From positions 3,731,501 through 3,795,500 of the forward strand of contig NZ_JAJLMN010000001.1 of the NCBI RefSeq assembly GCF_021730615.1: 64,000 nt of DNA, written 5' to 3'. How positions within the stretch are numbered: the stretch's first letter is position 1; the number at the start of each line of letters is the position of its first letter. The position numbers and the translations under genes are program-made. The notes beneath the pieces were generated by a model, which saw only the letters and a program-made list of their open reading frames with translations, had not been told where the DNA came from and did not search any database. Positions 56,353 through 64,000 of the stretch are shown here, piece by piece. Source of the stretch: Lichenibacterium dinghuense (lineage in GTDB: Bacteria > Pseudomonadota > Alphaproteobacteria > Rhizobiales > Beijerinckiaceae).

Positions 56353-57924
56353 TCACCCCGCCGCTTTGGCGTCCAGGAACAGCCGGATCGCCGGGTTGTC
56401 GCTCTCGTCCCAGGACGGGTAGCCCAGCGCCTCGACGGCGGCCCCGAACCGCTCCCGGTCGGCCGGGGGCACGTCGAAGCCCGCCAGCACGCGGCCGTAG
56501 TCGGCGCCGTGGTTGCGGTAATGGAACAGGGTGATGTTCCAGAACTGGCCGAGCCCGTTCAGGAAGTTGAGCAGCGCGCCGGGATACTCCGGGAACTGGA
56601 AGCGCATCACGCGCTCGTTCTCCAGCCCCGCGACGCGGCCGCCCACCATGTGGCGGACGTGGACCTTGGCGATCTCGTCCTCGCTGAGGTCGACCACGGG
56701 GTAGCCGGCCCGGTCCAGGGTCGCGACGATGTCGTGCTTCTCGGCTTCCCCGTTGCGCAGCTCGACGCCGACGAAGATGTGGGCCGGGACGCCGGGGCCC
56801 GTCTGGCGGTAGTTGAACTCGGTGATGGAGCGCGGTCCCAGGACCTGCATGAAGCGCCGGTAGGAGCCGGCCTCCTCGGGGATGGTCACGGCAAGAAGGG
56901 CCTCGCGGCCCTCGCCGATCTCGGCCCGCTCGGCGATGTGGCGCAGGCGGTCGAAGTTGAGATTGGCGCCGGAGTTGATCGCCACCAGCGTCCGGCCTTC
57001 GAGGCCGCGCTCGGCCGCGTAGCGCTTGAGCCCGGCCAGCGACACGGCGCCGGCCGGCTCCGCCACGGCGCGGGTGCCGTCGAATACATCCTTCACGGCG
57101 GCGCAGATCTCGTCCGTCGTCACCGTGATGACCTCGTCGAGGCACTGGCGGCAGATCCGGAAGGTTTCGGCGCCGGCCTGGCGCACCGCGACGCCGTCCG
57201 CGAAGAGGCCGACGCGGTCGAGCACCACGCGGTCGTCGGCCGCGATGGCGGCCTGCATGGAGGCGGCGTCGTCGGGCTCGACGCCGATCACCTTCACGTC
57301 GGGCCGCAGGAACTTGACGTAGGCCGCGATGCCGGCAGCCAAGCCGCCGCCGCCCACCGGCACGAAGATCGCCTCGATGGGCTCGGGGTGCTGCTGGAGG
57401 ATCTCCATGCCGACCGTGCCCTGGCCCGCGATGACGTCCGGGTCGTCGTAGGGGGGCACGTAGGTGAGGCCGCCCTCGGCGCAGAGCGCCTGCGCGTGCT
57501 TCGACGCCTCGTCGAAGTTGTCGCCGTGGATCACCGCATTGCCGCCGCGCGCCCGCACGCCCGCCACCTTGATGCCGGGCGTCGTGCGCGGCATCACGAT
57601 GGTGGGCACGATGCCGAGCCTCTGGCCCGCGAAGGCCACGCCCTGCGCGTGGTTGCCGGCCGAGGCCGTGATGACGCCGCGCTCCAGCGCCTCGCGGGGC
57701 AGGCCCGCCATCTTGTTGTAGGCGCCGCGGATCTTGAAGGAGAACACCGGCTGCAGGTCCTCGCGCTTCAGCAGCACGCGGTTGCCGAGGCGGCCCGACA
57801 GCGCGGGCAGGGGGTCGAGCGGCGTCCGGATCGCGACCTCGTAGACCCGCGACGTGAGGATGCGGCGGGCGTAGTCGTTCAGGTCGACGGCGTCGGAGGT
57901 GGTCCAGGGCAGGTGGAGGTTCAT
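56353..57924 (-). CDS. ilvA: Threonine ammonia-lyase (threonine deaminase), biosynthetic
   Basis: A 523-residue PLP enzyme that converts threonine to 2-oxobutyrate, the first step of isoleucine biosynthesis. The PLP lysine is K64 in PVFSFKIRGAYNKMAG; the phosphate-binding block is FVPVGGGGLAAGIAAYVK. Two ACT-like regulatory domains follow (about 330-520, including LLAVTIPEEAGSYRRFMQVL and PEYPGALLNFLNGL), so feedback inhibition by isoleucine is expected. The size matches the long biosynthetic type rather than the short catabolic one. ATG 57922-57924 gives MNLHLPW; an upstream extension is not supported. Confidence 0.95.
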   Translation of the reverse strand: MNLHLPWTTSDAVDLNDYARRILTSRVYEVAIRTPLDPLPALSGRLGNRVLLKREDLQPVFSFKIRGAYNKMAGLPREALERGVITASAGNHAQGVAFAGQRLGIVPTIVMPRTTPGIKVAGVRARGGNAVIHGDNFDEASKHAQALCAEGGLTYVPPYDDPDVIAGQGTVGMEILQQHPEPIEAIFVPVGGGGLAAGIAAYVKFLRPDVKVIGVEPDDAASMQAAIAADDRVVLDRVGLFADGVAVRQAGAETFRICRQCLDEVITVTTDEICAAVKDVFDGTRAVAEPAGAVSLAGLKRYAAERGLEGRTLVAINSGANLNFDRLRHIAERAEIGEGREALLAVTIPEEAGSYRRFMQVLGPRSITEFNYRQTGPGVPAHIFVGVELRNGEAEKHDIVATLDRAGYPVVDLSEDEIAKVHVRHMVGGRVAGLENERVMRFQFPEYPGALLNFLNGLGQFWNITLFHYRNHGADYGRVLAGFDVPPADRERFGAAVEALGYPSWDESDNPAIRLFLDAKAAG

Positions 57925-58068
57925 GGGCGAGGCGTGCGGGCTCGGGCGGTCAGGCCCGTGGGTGGTGCGCCCGAAACGCCGGCGGCGCAACCCCCGGGAG
58001 GCGCCGGCGCCTTGACGCTCCCGCGCGCAGGCCGGCATTCAGGGGGGCAGGACCGTCCCGGAGGCGCC

Positions 58069-59094
58069 GTGATCGAGCTCAGCTACCCTTATCCCGAGCC
58101 GCCCGCCGACGGCGCGACGCGGGAGATCGCGCCCGGCCTGCACTGGCTGCGCCTGCCGCTGCCGTTCCGCCTGAACCACGTCAACGTCTACCTCGTCGAG
58201 GGCGAGCGGGGCTGGACGGCGATCGACGCCGGCGTCGACACCGCGCAGGCCCGCGCGCTGTGGGAGGGCCTGCTCGGCGGGCTCCTGGCGGACAAGCCCG
58301 TCGAGCGCCTGATCGTCACCCACTACCACCCGGACCACGTCGGCGCGGCCGCCTGGCTGTGCGGGCGCACAGGGGCCGCGCTCGCCATGGGCGAGACCGA
58401 GTACCTCACCGCGCGGGTGCACCGGCTCGCGACGGCGGACGACCTCGGCGCCGAGCGGGACTTCTACCTCCGCCACGGCCTCGCGGCGGAGCAGCTCGGC
58501 CTCATGGCGCAGCGGCTCGACCGCTACCGCTCCGTCGTGCCGGATCTGCCGCGGCGCTACAGCCCGATCCGGGCCGGGGACCGCCTGAAGTTCGGGCCCT
58601 TCGAGGCGGAAGCGACGATGCTGCCCGGTCACTCGCCCGCGCAGGTGCTGCTGCACGCGCCCGCCCACGACCTGCTGTTCGCGGCGGACCACGTGCTGCC
58701 GCAGATCTCGCCCAACGTGTCGGTGGCGGAGGAGAAGCCGGAGGACGATCCGCTCGGGCGCTACCTCGCCTCGCTGGCGGAGCTGCCGGCGCGCGTGCCG
58801 GACCGCACGCTGGTGCTGCCGGGGCATCGCCTGCCCTTCTTCGGGCTGCATCGGCGCTGCGCCGAGCTCGCCGCCCACCACGCGGCCCGCTGCGCCGACC
58901 TCGCGCGGCTCTGCGACCCCGCGGCGCCGCCGACCGTCGCCGAGATCGTGCCGCGGCTCTTCACCATGGAGCTCGACGCCCACCAGTTCTGGTTCGCCTT
59001 CAGCGAGACGCTGGCCCACGTCAACCTGATGGCGCGGCGTGGCGAGATCGCCGAGGTGCGGGACGGGAGCTTGCGGCGGTGGCGGAGGGCGTGA
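58069..59094 (+). CDS. Metallo-beta-lactamase-fold hydrolase
   Basis: A 341-residue MBL-fold hydrolase. The metal-binding HxHxDH motif is THYHPDHVG at 84-92, and further metal residues are in MLPGHSPAQ and LFAADHVLP. The N-terminal strand pattern (HVNVYLVEGERGWTAIDAGV) is normal, and a C-terminal extension beyond residue 270 (HRRCAELAAHHAARCADLAR) is alpha-helical, a feature of glyoxalase-like and related MBL proteins. GTG 58069 follows GGAGG. No signal peptide is visible, so it is probably cytosolic. The substrate is unknown; it is not a typical beta-lactamase. Confidence 0.9.
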   Translation: MIELSYPYPEPPADGATREIAPGLHWLRLPLPFRLNHVNVYLVEGERGWTAIDAGVDTAQARALWEGLLGGLLADKPVERLIVTHYHPDHVGAAAWLCGRTGAALAMGETEYLTARVHRLATADDLGAERDFYLRHGLAAEQLGLMAQRLDRYRSVVPDLPRRYSPIRAGDRLKFGPFEAEATMLPGHSPAQVLLHAPAHDLLFAADHVLPQISPNVSVAEEKPEDDPLGRYLASLAELPARVPDRTLVLPGHRLPFFGLHRRCAELAAHHAARCADLARLCDPAAPPTVAEIVPRLFTMELDAHQFWFAFSETLAHVNLMARRGEIAEVRDGSLRRWRRA

Positions 59095-59100
59095 GGCCGG

Positions 59101-59157
59101 TCAGCGGCCGAGGATGCGGGCCAGGACGATGGCGGCCCCGATGATCGCCACGCTCTA
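59101..59157 (-). other. Intact frame after the amber codon: lost C-terminal membrane anchor
   Basis: In the same frame after TAG, the codons read SVAIIGAAIVLARILGR and then TGA at 59101-59103. This is a hydrophobic segment with a basic end, exactly the anchor expected for the family, so the gene appears either recently broken or decoded by amber suppression. Confidence 0.8.
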
Positions 59158-59628
59158 GAAGCCGATGATGCCGACGATCCACTTCAGCGTGTCGGCCTTG
59201 GCGGCCTCGAACTTGGCTTCCATACCTCTGATCTCATTCCGGAGATCGGCCCGTAAATCCTTGGTGTTACGGTCGAGATCGTCCCGCAGGTCGTCGGTCT
59301 TGCGGTCCAGCTTGGCTTCGACGGCGGCGAGATCGCCCCGCAGGTCGTCGATCTTGCGATCGAGCTTGGCTTCGACGGCGGCGAGATCGCCCCGCAGGTC
59401 GTCGATCTTGCGTTCGAGCTTGGCTTCGACGGCGGCGAGTTCGTCCCGCAGGCCGTCGATCTTGCGTTCGAGCTTCGACCCTGCGGCTTCGAGATCGTTG
59501 CGCGACGCCATCTCGCCCGACATCGCCTCGGACAGCGCATCCGACAGGCGCTCGGACTGTTCGGGCGTGAACTGGCCGCCGTCGCGCAGGGTCCGGGCGA
59601 ACTTCAGCGTATCGAACATGGCGGTCAC
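59155..59628 (-). CDS. Coiled-coil (DUF1640/CCDC90-like) protein, truncated by an amber codon
   Basis: A 157-residue protein. The N-terminus (MTAMFDTLKFARTLRDGGQF, then TPEQSERLSDALSEAM) matches the DUF1640/CCDC90 family found near the membranes of bacteria and mitochondria. Residues about 45-135 are a coiled coil of tandem 18-residue units (ERKIDDLRGDLAAVEAKL and variants). The reading ends at TAG (59155-59157) directly after WIVGIIGF, where relatives continue into a C-terminal membrane anchor. Without readthrough the protein has lost that anchor. The frame downstream remains open for 17 codons. A single C-to-T change from CAG would explain the stop. Confidence 0.75.
   Translation of the reverse strand: MTAMFDTLKFARTLRDGGQFTPEQSERLSDALSEAMSGEMASRNDLEAAGSKLERKIDGLRDELAAVEAKLERKIDDLRGDLAAVEAKLDRKIDDLRGDLAAVEAKLDRKTDDLRDDLDRNTKDLRADLRNEIRGMEAKFEAAKADTLKWIVGIIGF
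59255..59490. repeat. 54-bp tandem repeat encoding the coiled coil
   Basis: Copies beginning AGCTTGGCTTCGACGGCGG start at 59309, 59363 and 59417, exactly 54 bases apart; the first two copies are nearly identical over the full unit, and degenerate units flank them at about 59255 and 59471. The unit equals 18 residues, so copy-number change keeps the reading frame. Confidence 0.9.
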
Positions 59629-59681
59629 GGCCGTCCCCCTCCGGCCTGCAAGCTAAGGCAGGGCCGGGGCACCGTCGAGCG

Positions 59682-60707
59682 TCACAGCGGCCGGCGCAGC
59701 CGCCGCGCCAGGACGCCGACGATGCCCTCCCGGAAGGCCAGCACGCAGACCACGAAGACCGCGCCCTCGACCACCGTGACCCAGGACCCGATGGAGGACA
59801 GGTAGAACTCCAGCGACACGAAGACGAGCGCCCCCACCGTGGGGCCGAACATCGTGCCCATGCCGCCGATCAGCGTCATCAGCACCACTTCGCCCGACAT
59901 GGTCCAGTGCACGTCCGTCAGTGAGGCGAGCTGGAACACGACGGCCTTGGTGGAGCCCGCGAGCCCCGCGAGCGCCGCGGACATGGTGAAGACCGCGAGC
60001 CGGTAGCGGTCGACGCGGTAGCCCAGCGACAGGGCGCGGTTCTCGTTCTCGCGGATGGCGCGCAGCACCTGGCCGAAGGGCGAGTGCACGATGCGGTAGA
60101 TGAGGAGCAGCCCCGCGACGAAGATCACCGCGACCACGACGTAGAGCGTCGCGTCCGACGCGAGGCTGATCACGCCGAACAGGCGGCCGCGCGGAACGCC
60201 CTGGATGCCGTCCTCGCCGCCCGTGAACGGCGCCTGCAGCGACACGAAATAGACGATCTGCGCCAGGGCCAGCGTGATCATCGAGAAGTAGATGCCCTGG
60301 CGGCGGATCGCCACCGCGCCGAACACGACGCCGAGGACGCCCGCCGCGGCGGTCCCGAGCAGGATCGCCAGCGCGGCGTCGAGGCCCCAGGACCGCGCCG
60401 CGGTGGCGCAGACGTAGGAGGCCAGGCCGAAATAGGCGGCGTGGCCGAAGGACAGGAGCCCGCCGTAGCCGAGCAGCAGGTTGAAGGCCGAGGCGAAGAG
60501 CGCGAAGCACATCACCCGCATCACGAAGACCGGATAGGCCAGGAAGGGCGCGACCACGAGCAGCGCGACCAGCCCGGCGAAGATCGCCGTGTGCACCGCG
60601 CCGTCATGTCGCCGCGGGTCGGCCTCGATCAGCGCGCCGGGCGCGAGGACGTCGTCGGCCGGCGCGTCGGCGACCGGATCGAGCGCTGTCACGGGTCCCA
60701 CCGACAT
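59682..60707 (-). CDS. livM: Branched-chain amino-acid ABC permease (LivM-like)
   Basis: A 341-residue inner-membrane channel subunit. About eight to ten hydrophobic segments are visible, with the family blocks NLLLGYGGLLSFGHAAYFGL and RAIRENENRALSLGYRVDRY. The N-terminal 35 residues (ALDPVADAPADDVLAP) are hydrophilic and longer than usual. It is the last gene of a livG-livF-livK-livH-livM arrangement on the minus strand and starts 64 bases after livH ends. Substrates of this class include leucine, isoleucine and valine, but also urea, amides or aromatic acids, so the real substrate is open. Confidence 0.92.
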   Translation of the reverse strand: MSVGPVTALDPVADAPADDVLAPGALIEADPRRHDGAVHTAIFAGLVALLVVAPFLAYPVFVMRVMCFALFASAFNLLLGYGGLLSFGHAAYFGLASYVCATAARSWGLDAALAILLGTAAAGVLGVVFGAVAIRRQGIYFSMITLALAQIVYFVSLQAPFTGGEDGIQGVPRGRLFGVISLASDATLYVVVAVIFVAGLLLIYRIVHSPFGQVLRAIRENENRALSLGYRVDRYRLAVFTMSAALAGLAGSTKAVVFQLASLTDVHWTMSGEVVLMTLIGGMGTMFGPTVGALVFVSLEFYLSSIGSWVTVVEGAVFVVCVLAFREGIVGVLARRLRRPL

Positions 60708-60771
60708 GGTCGCCTCACGGTCCTGTGCTTCGGCGCCGCAGGGCGCGCGGCGGTCCCCTCGACGGGGGCCC

Positions 60772-61659
60772 TCATGCCGCCCTCCCGAACAGCCCGTTGG
60801 GCTTCACGAGCAGCACCGCGATCATGATGACGAAGATCACGGTCGAGGAGCCCTGGGGATACACCACCTTTGTCAAGCCCTCGCAGAGGCCCAGCGCGAA
60901 GCCGGTGATGACCGAGCCGAGGATCGACCCCATGCCGCCGATCACCACGACGGCGAAGACCACGATGATGATGTCGGCCCCCATGTTGGGGTTCACGGAA
61001 TAGATCGGCGCCGCCAGCACGCCGGCCAGCGCCGCCAGGGCCACCCCGAAGCCGTAGGTGAGTGTGACGAGGCGCGGCACGTTGATGCCGAAGGCCGACA
61101 CCATGACGGGGTTCTCGGTGGCGGCGCGGAGGGTCGCGCCGAGGCTGGTCTTCTCGATGGTGAACCAGGTCGCGAGGCACACCACCAGCGAGGCCACGAT
61201 CACCCAGCCGCGGTAGATCGGCAGCACCATGAAGCCGAGGTTGGTGGCGCCCTTCAGCAGGTCGGGCGCCGCGTAGGGCTGGCCCGACACGCCGTAATAG
61301 TTGCGGAACAGGCCCTGGATGATCAGCGCGAGGCCGAAGGTGAGCAGGAGGCCGTAGATCGGGTCGAGCCGGTACAGCCGCGAGATCATGGTGCGCTCCA
61401 GCACCACTCCGAAGGCGCCGACGATGAGCGGCGAGAGAACCAGCGCCCACCAGTAGTTCAGCCCGAGCACTTGCAGCAGCAGGTAGCCCACGAAGGCGCC
61501 CATCATGTAGAGGGCGCCGTGGGAGAAGTTGACGATGTTGAGCAGGCCGAAGATGACGGCGAGGCCGAGGCTCAGCAGCGCGTAGAAGGCGCCGTTGATG
61601 AGCCCCAGCGTGAGCTGGCCGAACAGCACCGGGGTCGAGATGCCGAGAAACGTGTGCAT
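60772..61659 (-). CDS. livH: Branched-chain amino-acid ABC permease (LivH-like)
   Basis: A 295-residue inner-membrane channel subunit paired with LivM. The family patterns are GLINGAFYALLSLGLAVIFG with LLNIVNFSHGALYMMGAFVG at the N-terminus, EKTSLGATLRAATENPVMVS in the middle, and GGMGSILGSVITGFALGLCE near the C-terminus. Eight hydrophobic segments are seen. It lies 24 bases after livK and is transcribed with it. Confidence 0.94.
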   Translation of the reverse strand: MHTFLGISTPVLFGQLTLGLINGAFYALLSLGLAVIFGLLNIVNFSHGALYMMGAFVGYLLLQVLGLNYWWALVLSPLIVGAFGVVLERTMISRLYRLDPIYGLLLTFGLALIIQGLFRNYYGVSGQPYAAPDLLKGATNLGFMVLPIYRGWVIVASLVVCLATWFTIEKTSLGATLRAATENPVMVSAFGINVPRLVTLTYGFGVALAALAGVLAAPIYSVNPNMGADIIIVVFAVVVIGGMGSILGSVITGFALGLCEGLTKVVYPQGSSTVIFVIMIAVLLVKPNGLFGRAA

Positions 61660-61683
61660 GTCCGGCGCTCCGGAGTCTCGATC

Positions 61684-62889
61684 TCACTTCACCAGCGGGC
61701 AGTGGTCCTCGGCCAGGGGGCGGAACGCTTCGGCGGCCGGGATGGTCTGCAGCAGCTTGTAGTCGTCGTACTTGTATTTCGATTCAGCCGGCGTCTTCAC
61801 CTGGTACAGGTACATGTCGTGGGTGACGCGGCCGTCGATGCGCAGTTGCCCATGGCCGAACAGCGGGTCGTCGGTCGGGATCTCGCGCATCTTGGCCATC
61901 ACGGCCGCGGTGTCCTTGCCCTGGAGGGCGTCCACGGCCTTGAGGTAGTGCAGCACGGAGGCGTAGACGCCGGCCTGGTCCATGGTGGGGACCTTGCCGC
62001 CGTTGACGGCCTCGTAGCGCTTGGTCCAGGCGCGGGTGCCCTCGTCGCGGTCCCAGTAGAACGCGGTGGTGAGGTTCAGCCCCTGGGCGACCTGCAGGCC
62101 GACCGCCTCGACGTCCGTGATGAACACGAGCAGGCCCGCGAGCCGCTGCCCGCCCGACACGACGCCGAACTCGGCCGCCTGCTTGATGGCGTTGTCGGTG
62201 TCCGAGCCCGCGTTGGCGAGGCCGATCACCTGGGCGCCCGAGCCCTGCGCCTGCAGGAGGAAGGACGAGAAGTCGGAGGTCGGGAAGGGCGCGTCAACCG
62301 AGCCCACCACCGTGCCGCCCGCCGCCTTGACGAAACTCGAGGCGTCGGACTGGAGCTGGTGGCCGAAGGCGTAGTCGGCCGTGATGAAGAACCAGCTCTT
62401 GCCGCCCTGCTTCAGGATGGAGGACGCGGTGCTCTTGGCCAGCGCGTAGGTGTCGTAGGTCCAGTGCACGGTGTTGGGCGAGCATTGCTCGCCCGTCAGG
62501 GCCGAGGTGCCGGCGCCCGAATCCATGAAGATCTTGTTCTTCTCGCGCGTCACCTTGGCGATCGCGAGGGCGACGCCGGAGTTCGGCACGTCGACGATCA
62601 CGTCGACGCCGTCCTGGTCGAACCATTGCCGGGCGATGTTGGAGCCCGTGTCGGGCTTGTTCTGGTGGTCGGCCGCCACGAAGGACACGTGGATGCCCTT
62701 CTTCTCGGCGCCGTAGTCCTCGACCGCCATCTTGGCGGCCTCGACCGAGGGCTGGCCCGAGATGTCGAGGTAGGGACCCGAGCGGTCGTTGAGCACGCCG
62801 ATCTTGACCGACACGTCGGCGAAGGCCGGGAGGCTCGCGCCGAACAGCGCCGCGGCGGCCGTGGCACCCATCAGAACCCGCTTCAGCAT
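61684..62889 (-). CDS. livK: Periplasmic branched-chain amino-acid-type ABC binding protein (LivK-like)
   Basis: A 401-residue class I periplasmic binding protein. The signal peptide ends at GASLPAFA before DVSVKIGVLNDRSGPYLDIS. The core matches the LivK/AmiC group (VEAAKMAVEDYG, VSFVAADHQNKPDTGSNIAR, SWFFITADYAFGHQLQSDAS). The ATG at 62887-62889 begins the signal; upstream codons do not. It sits between livF and livH. In this subgroup ligands include amides, urea and aromatic acids as well as branched-chain amino acids, so the substrate is not fixed. Confidence 0.92.
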   Translation of the reverse strand: MLKRVLMGATAAAALFGASLPAFADVSVKIGVLNDRSGPYLDISGQPSVEAAKMAVEDYGAEKKGIHVSFVAADHQNKPDTGSNIARQWFDQDGVDVIVDVPNSGVALAIAKVTREKNKIFMDSGAGTSALTGEQCSPNTVHWTYDTYALAKSTASSILKQGGKSWFFITADYAFGHQLQSDASSFVKAAGGTVVGSVDAPFPTSDFSSFLLQAQGSGAQVIGLANAGSDTDNAIKQAAEFGVVSGGQRLAGLLVFITDVEAVGLQVAQGLNLTTAFYWDRDEGTRAWTKRYEAVNGGKVPTMDQAGVYASVLHYLKAVDALQGKDTAAVMAKMREIPTDDPLFGHGQLRIDGRVTHDMYLYQVKTPAESKYKYDDYKLLQTIPAAEAFRPLAEDHCPLVK

Positions 62890-62914
62890 CCGCCGTGCTC
62901 CCCGTTCCGGTCTC

Positions 62915-63670
62915 TCACACGCCGAGATAGGCGTGGAGCTTGTCGATGTTGGCGTCGAGGTCGGCGTTGAGGAACGTGTCGACCACGCGCCCCTGCTCGA
63001 CAACGTAGTGCCGGTCCGCCAGCGTCGCGGCGAACCGGAAGTTCTGTTCCACCAGGATGATGGTGTAGCCCTCGGCCTTGAGCCGCGAGATGGTGCGTCC
63101 GATCTGCTGCACGATCACCGGGGCGAGGCCCTCGGTCGGCTCGTCGAGCAGGAGCAGGCTCGCGCCCGAGCGCAGGATGCGGGCGATGGCGAGCATCTGC
63201 TGCTCGCCGCCCGACATCTTGGTGCCGCCCGACGAGAGCCGCTCCTTGAGGTTGGGGAACAGCTCGAAGATCGTCTCGCGCGACATGCCGCCGGGCCGCA
63301 CCACGGGCGGCAGCATCAGGTTCTCCTCGACCGACAGGGACGCGAAGATGCCGCGCTCCTCCGGGCAGTAGCCGATGCCGGCCCGCGCGATGGCGCGCGA
63401 CGGCAGCTTGATCGTCTCCTGCCCCTCGAAGCGGATGGACCCCTTGCGCTTGTTCATCACGCCCATGATCGAGCGCAGCGTGGTGGTCTTGCCGGCGCCG
63501 TTGCGGCCGAGCAGCGTCACCACCTGGCCCTTCGGCACCTCGAAGGCCATGCCGTGCAGCACGTGCGACTCGCCGTACCAGGCGTGGAGGTCGGAGACGG
63601 CGAGACTCAGCCCCGCGTCGGACCCCGCGGCGCCTGCGGGCGCGGTCTTCGCGAGCGCGGCGTCAGCCAT
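62915..63670 (-). CDS. livF: Branched-chain amino-acid ABC transporter ATPase (LivF-like)
   Basis: A 251-residue ATPase subunit. Walker A is LLGRNGAGKTTTLRSIMGVM, the signature is KMSGGEQQMLAIARIL and Walker B is LLLLDEPTEGLAPVIV. The N-terminal 25 residues (ALAKTAPAGAAGSDAG) are an Ala-rich extension not needed for the domain. The gene overlaps the end of livG by eight bases and precedes livK by 25 bases, so the operon is tightly packed. Confidence 0.94.
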   Translation of the reverse strand: MADAALAKTAPAGAAGSDAGLSLAVSDLHAWYGESHVLHGMAFEVPKGQVVTLLGRNGAGKTTTLRSIMGVMNKRKGSIRFEGQETIKLPSRAIARAGIGYCPEERGIFASLSVEENLMLPPVVRPGGMSRETIFELFPNLKERLSSGGTKMSGGEQQMLAIARILRSGASLLLLDEPTEGLAPVIVQQIGRTISRLKAEGYTIILVEQNFRFAATLADRHYVVEQGRVVDTFLNADLDANIDKLHAYLGV

Positions 63671-64000
63671 GTCCCACCCCGATGTAGGCTTCCACGACGC
63701 GGGGGTCGCGCGACACGTGATCGTAGGTGCCCTCGGCCAGCACGCGCCCGCGGGCCAGCACGGTGATGCGGTCGCTGAGCGAGGCTACGACCGACAGGTT
63801 GTGCTCGACCATCAGCACGGTTCGGCCGACCGCGGCGCGGCGGATCAACGCGGCCGTGCGGTCAATGTCCTCGTGCGCCATGCCGGCCATGGGCTCGTCC
63901 AGCAGCATCAGGTCGGGCTGGAGAGCCAGCGTGGTGGCGAGCTCCAGCGCGCGCTTGCGGCCGTAGGACAGGTCGGCGGCGCGGCCGTCCTCGAAGCCCT
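63663..64000 (-). CDS. livG: Branched-chain amino-acid ABC transporter ATPase (LivG-like), 5' end beyond window
   Basis: The C-terminal 112 residues of a second ATPase subunit. The visible signature is LSYGRKRALELATTLA, followed by Walker B LMLLDEPMAGM and the H-loop in VLMVEHNLSVV, then the LivG-type tail (VLAEGTYDHVSRDPRVVEAY). The missing N-terminal part with Walker A lies to the right of the window. Its stop overlaps the livF start by eight bases. It is the first visible gene of the liv operon in transcription order. Confidence 0.93.
   Translation of the reverse strand, partial: GFEDGRAADLSYGRKRALELATTLALQPDLMLLDEPMAGMAHEDIDRTAALIRRAAVGRTVLMVEHNLSVVASLSDRITVLARGRVLAEGTYDHVSRDPRVVEAYIGVGHG

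Noticed and set aside
59255-59490. Regularly spaced 54-bp repeats resembling a CRISPR array
   Set aside because: There are no unique spacers; the units are contiguous and code for a coiled coil in frame.

Overview
The window is a 64 kb piece of a very GC-rich bacterial chromosome. Gene content points to an alphaproteobacterium of the order Hyphomicrobiales, near Methylobacteriaceae, Beijerinckiaceae or Lichenihabitantaceae. The markers are a MucR/Ros-type zinc-finger regulator, a class-A small heat-shock protein with a ROSE-like leader, many TTG and GTG starts, and dispersed palindromic repeats of the GGATCCCGGG type. This placement is inference from content. I found no rRNA, tRNA, CRISPR array, transposase or prophage gene, so it reads as ordinary chromosome with a few unusual islands.

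Left part (1-12.9 kb, mostly minus strand): partial inorganic pyrophosphatase, a GNAT acetyltransferase, a DEAD-box RNA helicase, a small membrane protein, a GIY-YIG nuclease gene bracketed by identical repeats, a YceI / cytochrome b561 / YceI operon, an asparagine synthetase, and a corrinoid-type ABC importer (ATPase, binding protein, permease). The importer leader carries a clear cobalamin riboswitch behind an AT-rich dyad. A DUF4142-like protein and a cytochrome P450 follow.

Middle part (13-34 kb): a co-oriented group predicted to act outside the cytoplasm, made of a twin-arginine PCMT-like methyltransferase, a polytopic protein with a spermidine-synthase-like domain, and a twin-arginine lipoprotein hydrolase. 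Then come a GST, a processive-type glycosyltransferase, a small secreted protein, a RhuM-family protein, MucR, a secreted trypsin-like protease, two valine-catabolism-type enzymes (3-hydroxyisobutyryl-CoA hydrolase and 3-hydroxyisobutyrate dehydrogenase), a LOV blue-light hybrid histidine kinase, an MscS channel, a lipid kinase, Hsp20 and a TAXI-type membrane-anchored binding protein.

Right part (34-64 kb): ileS-lspA, msrB, an exbB-exbD-tonB energy-transduction operon, an SDR dehydrogenase, a Popeye-like cyclic-nucleotide-binding membrane protein, a split chromate transporter, an OprB porin, a TPR-sulfotransferase with a metallophosphoesterase, a TetR regulator, a ketoglutarate-semialdehyde-type dehydrogenase, a type I secretion ATPase/adaptor pair without visible substrate or TolC, threonine deaminase, an MBL-fold hydrolase, an amber-interrupted coiled-coil gene, and a Liv branched-chain amino-acid importer cut by the window end.

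The signals most worth following are the nonsense codon before the membrane anchor of the coiled-coil protein, the extracytoplasmic methyltransferase group, the repeat that supplies the start codon of the corrinoid permease, the nuclease gene between two identical repeats, and several perfect inverted repeats in leaders.
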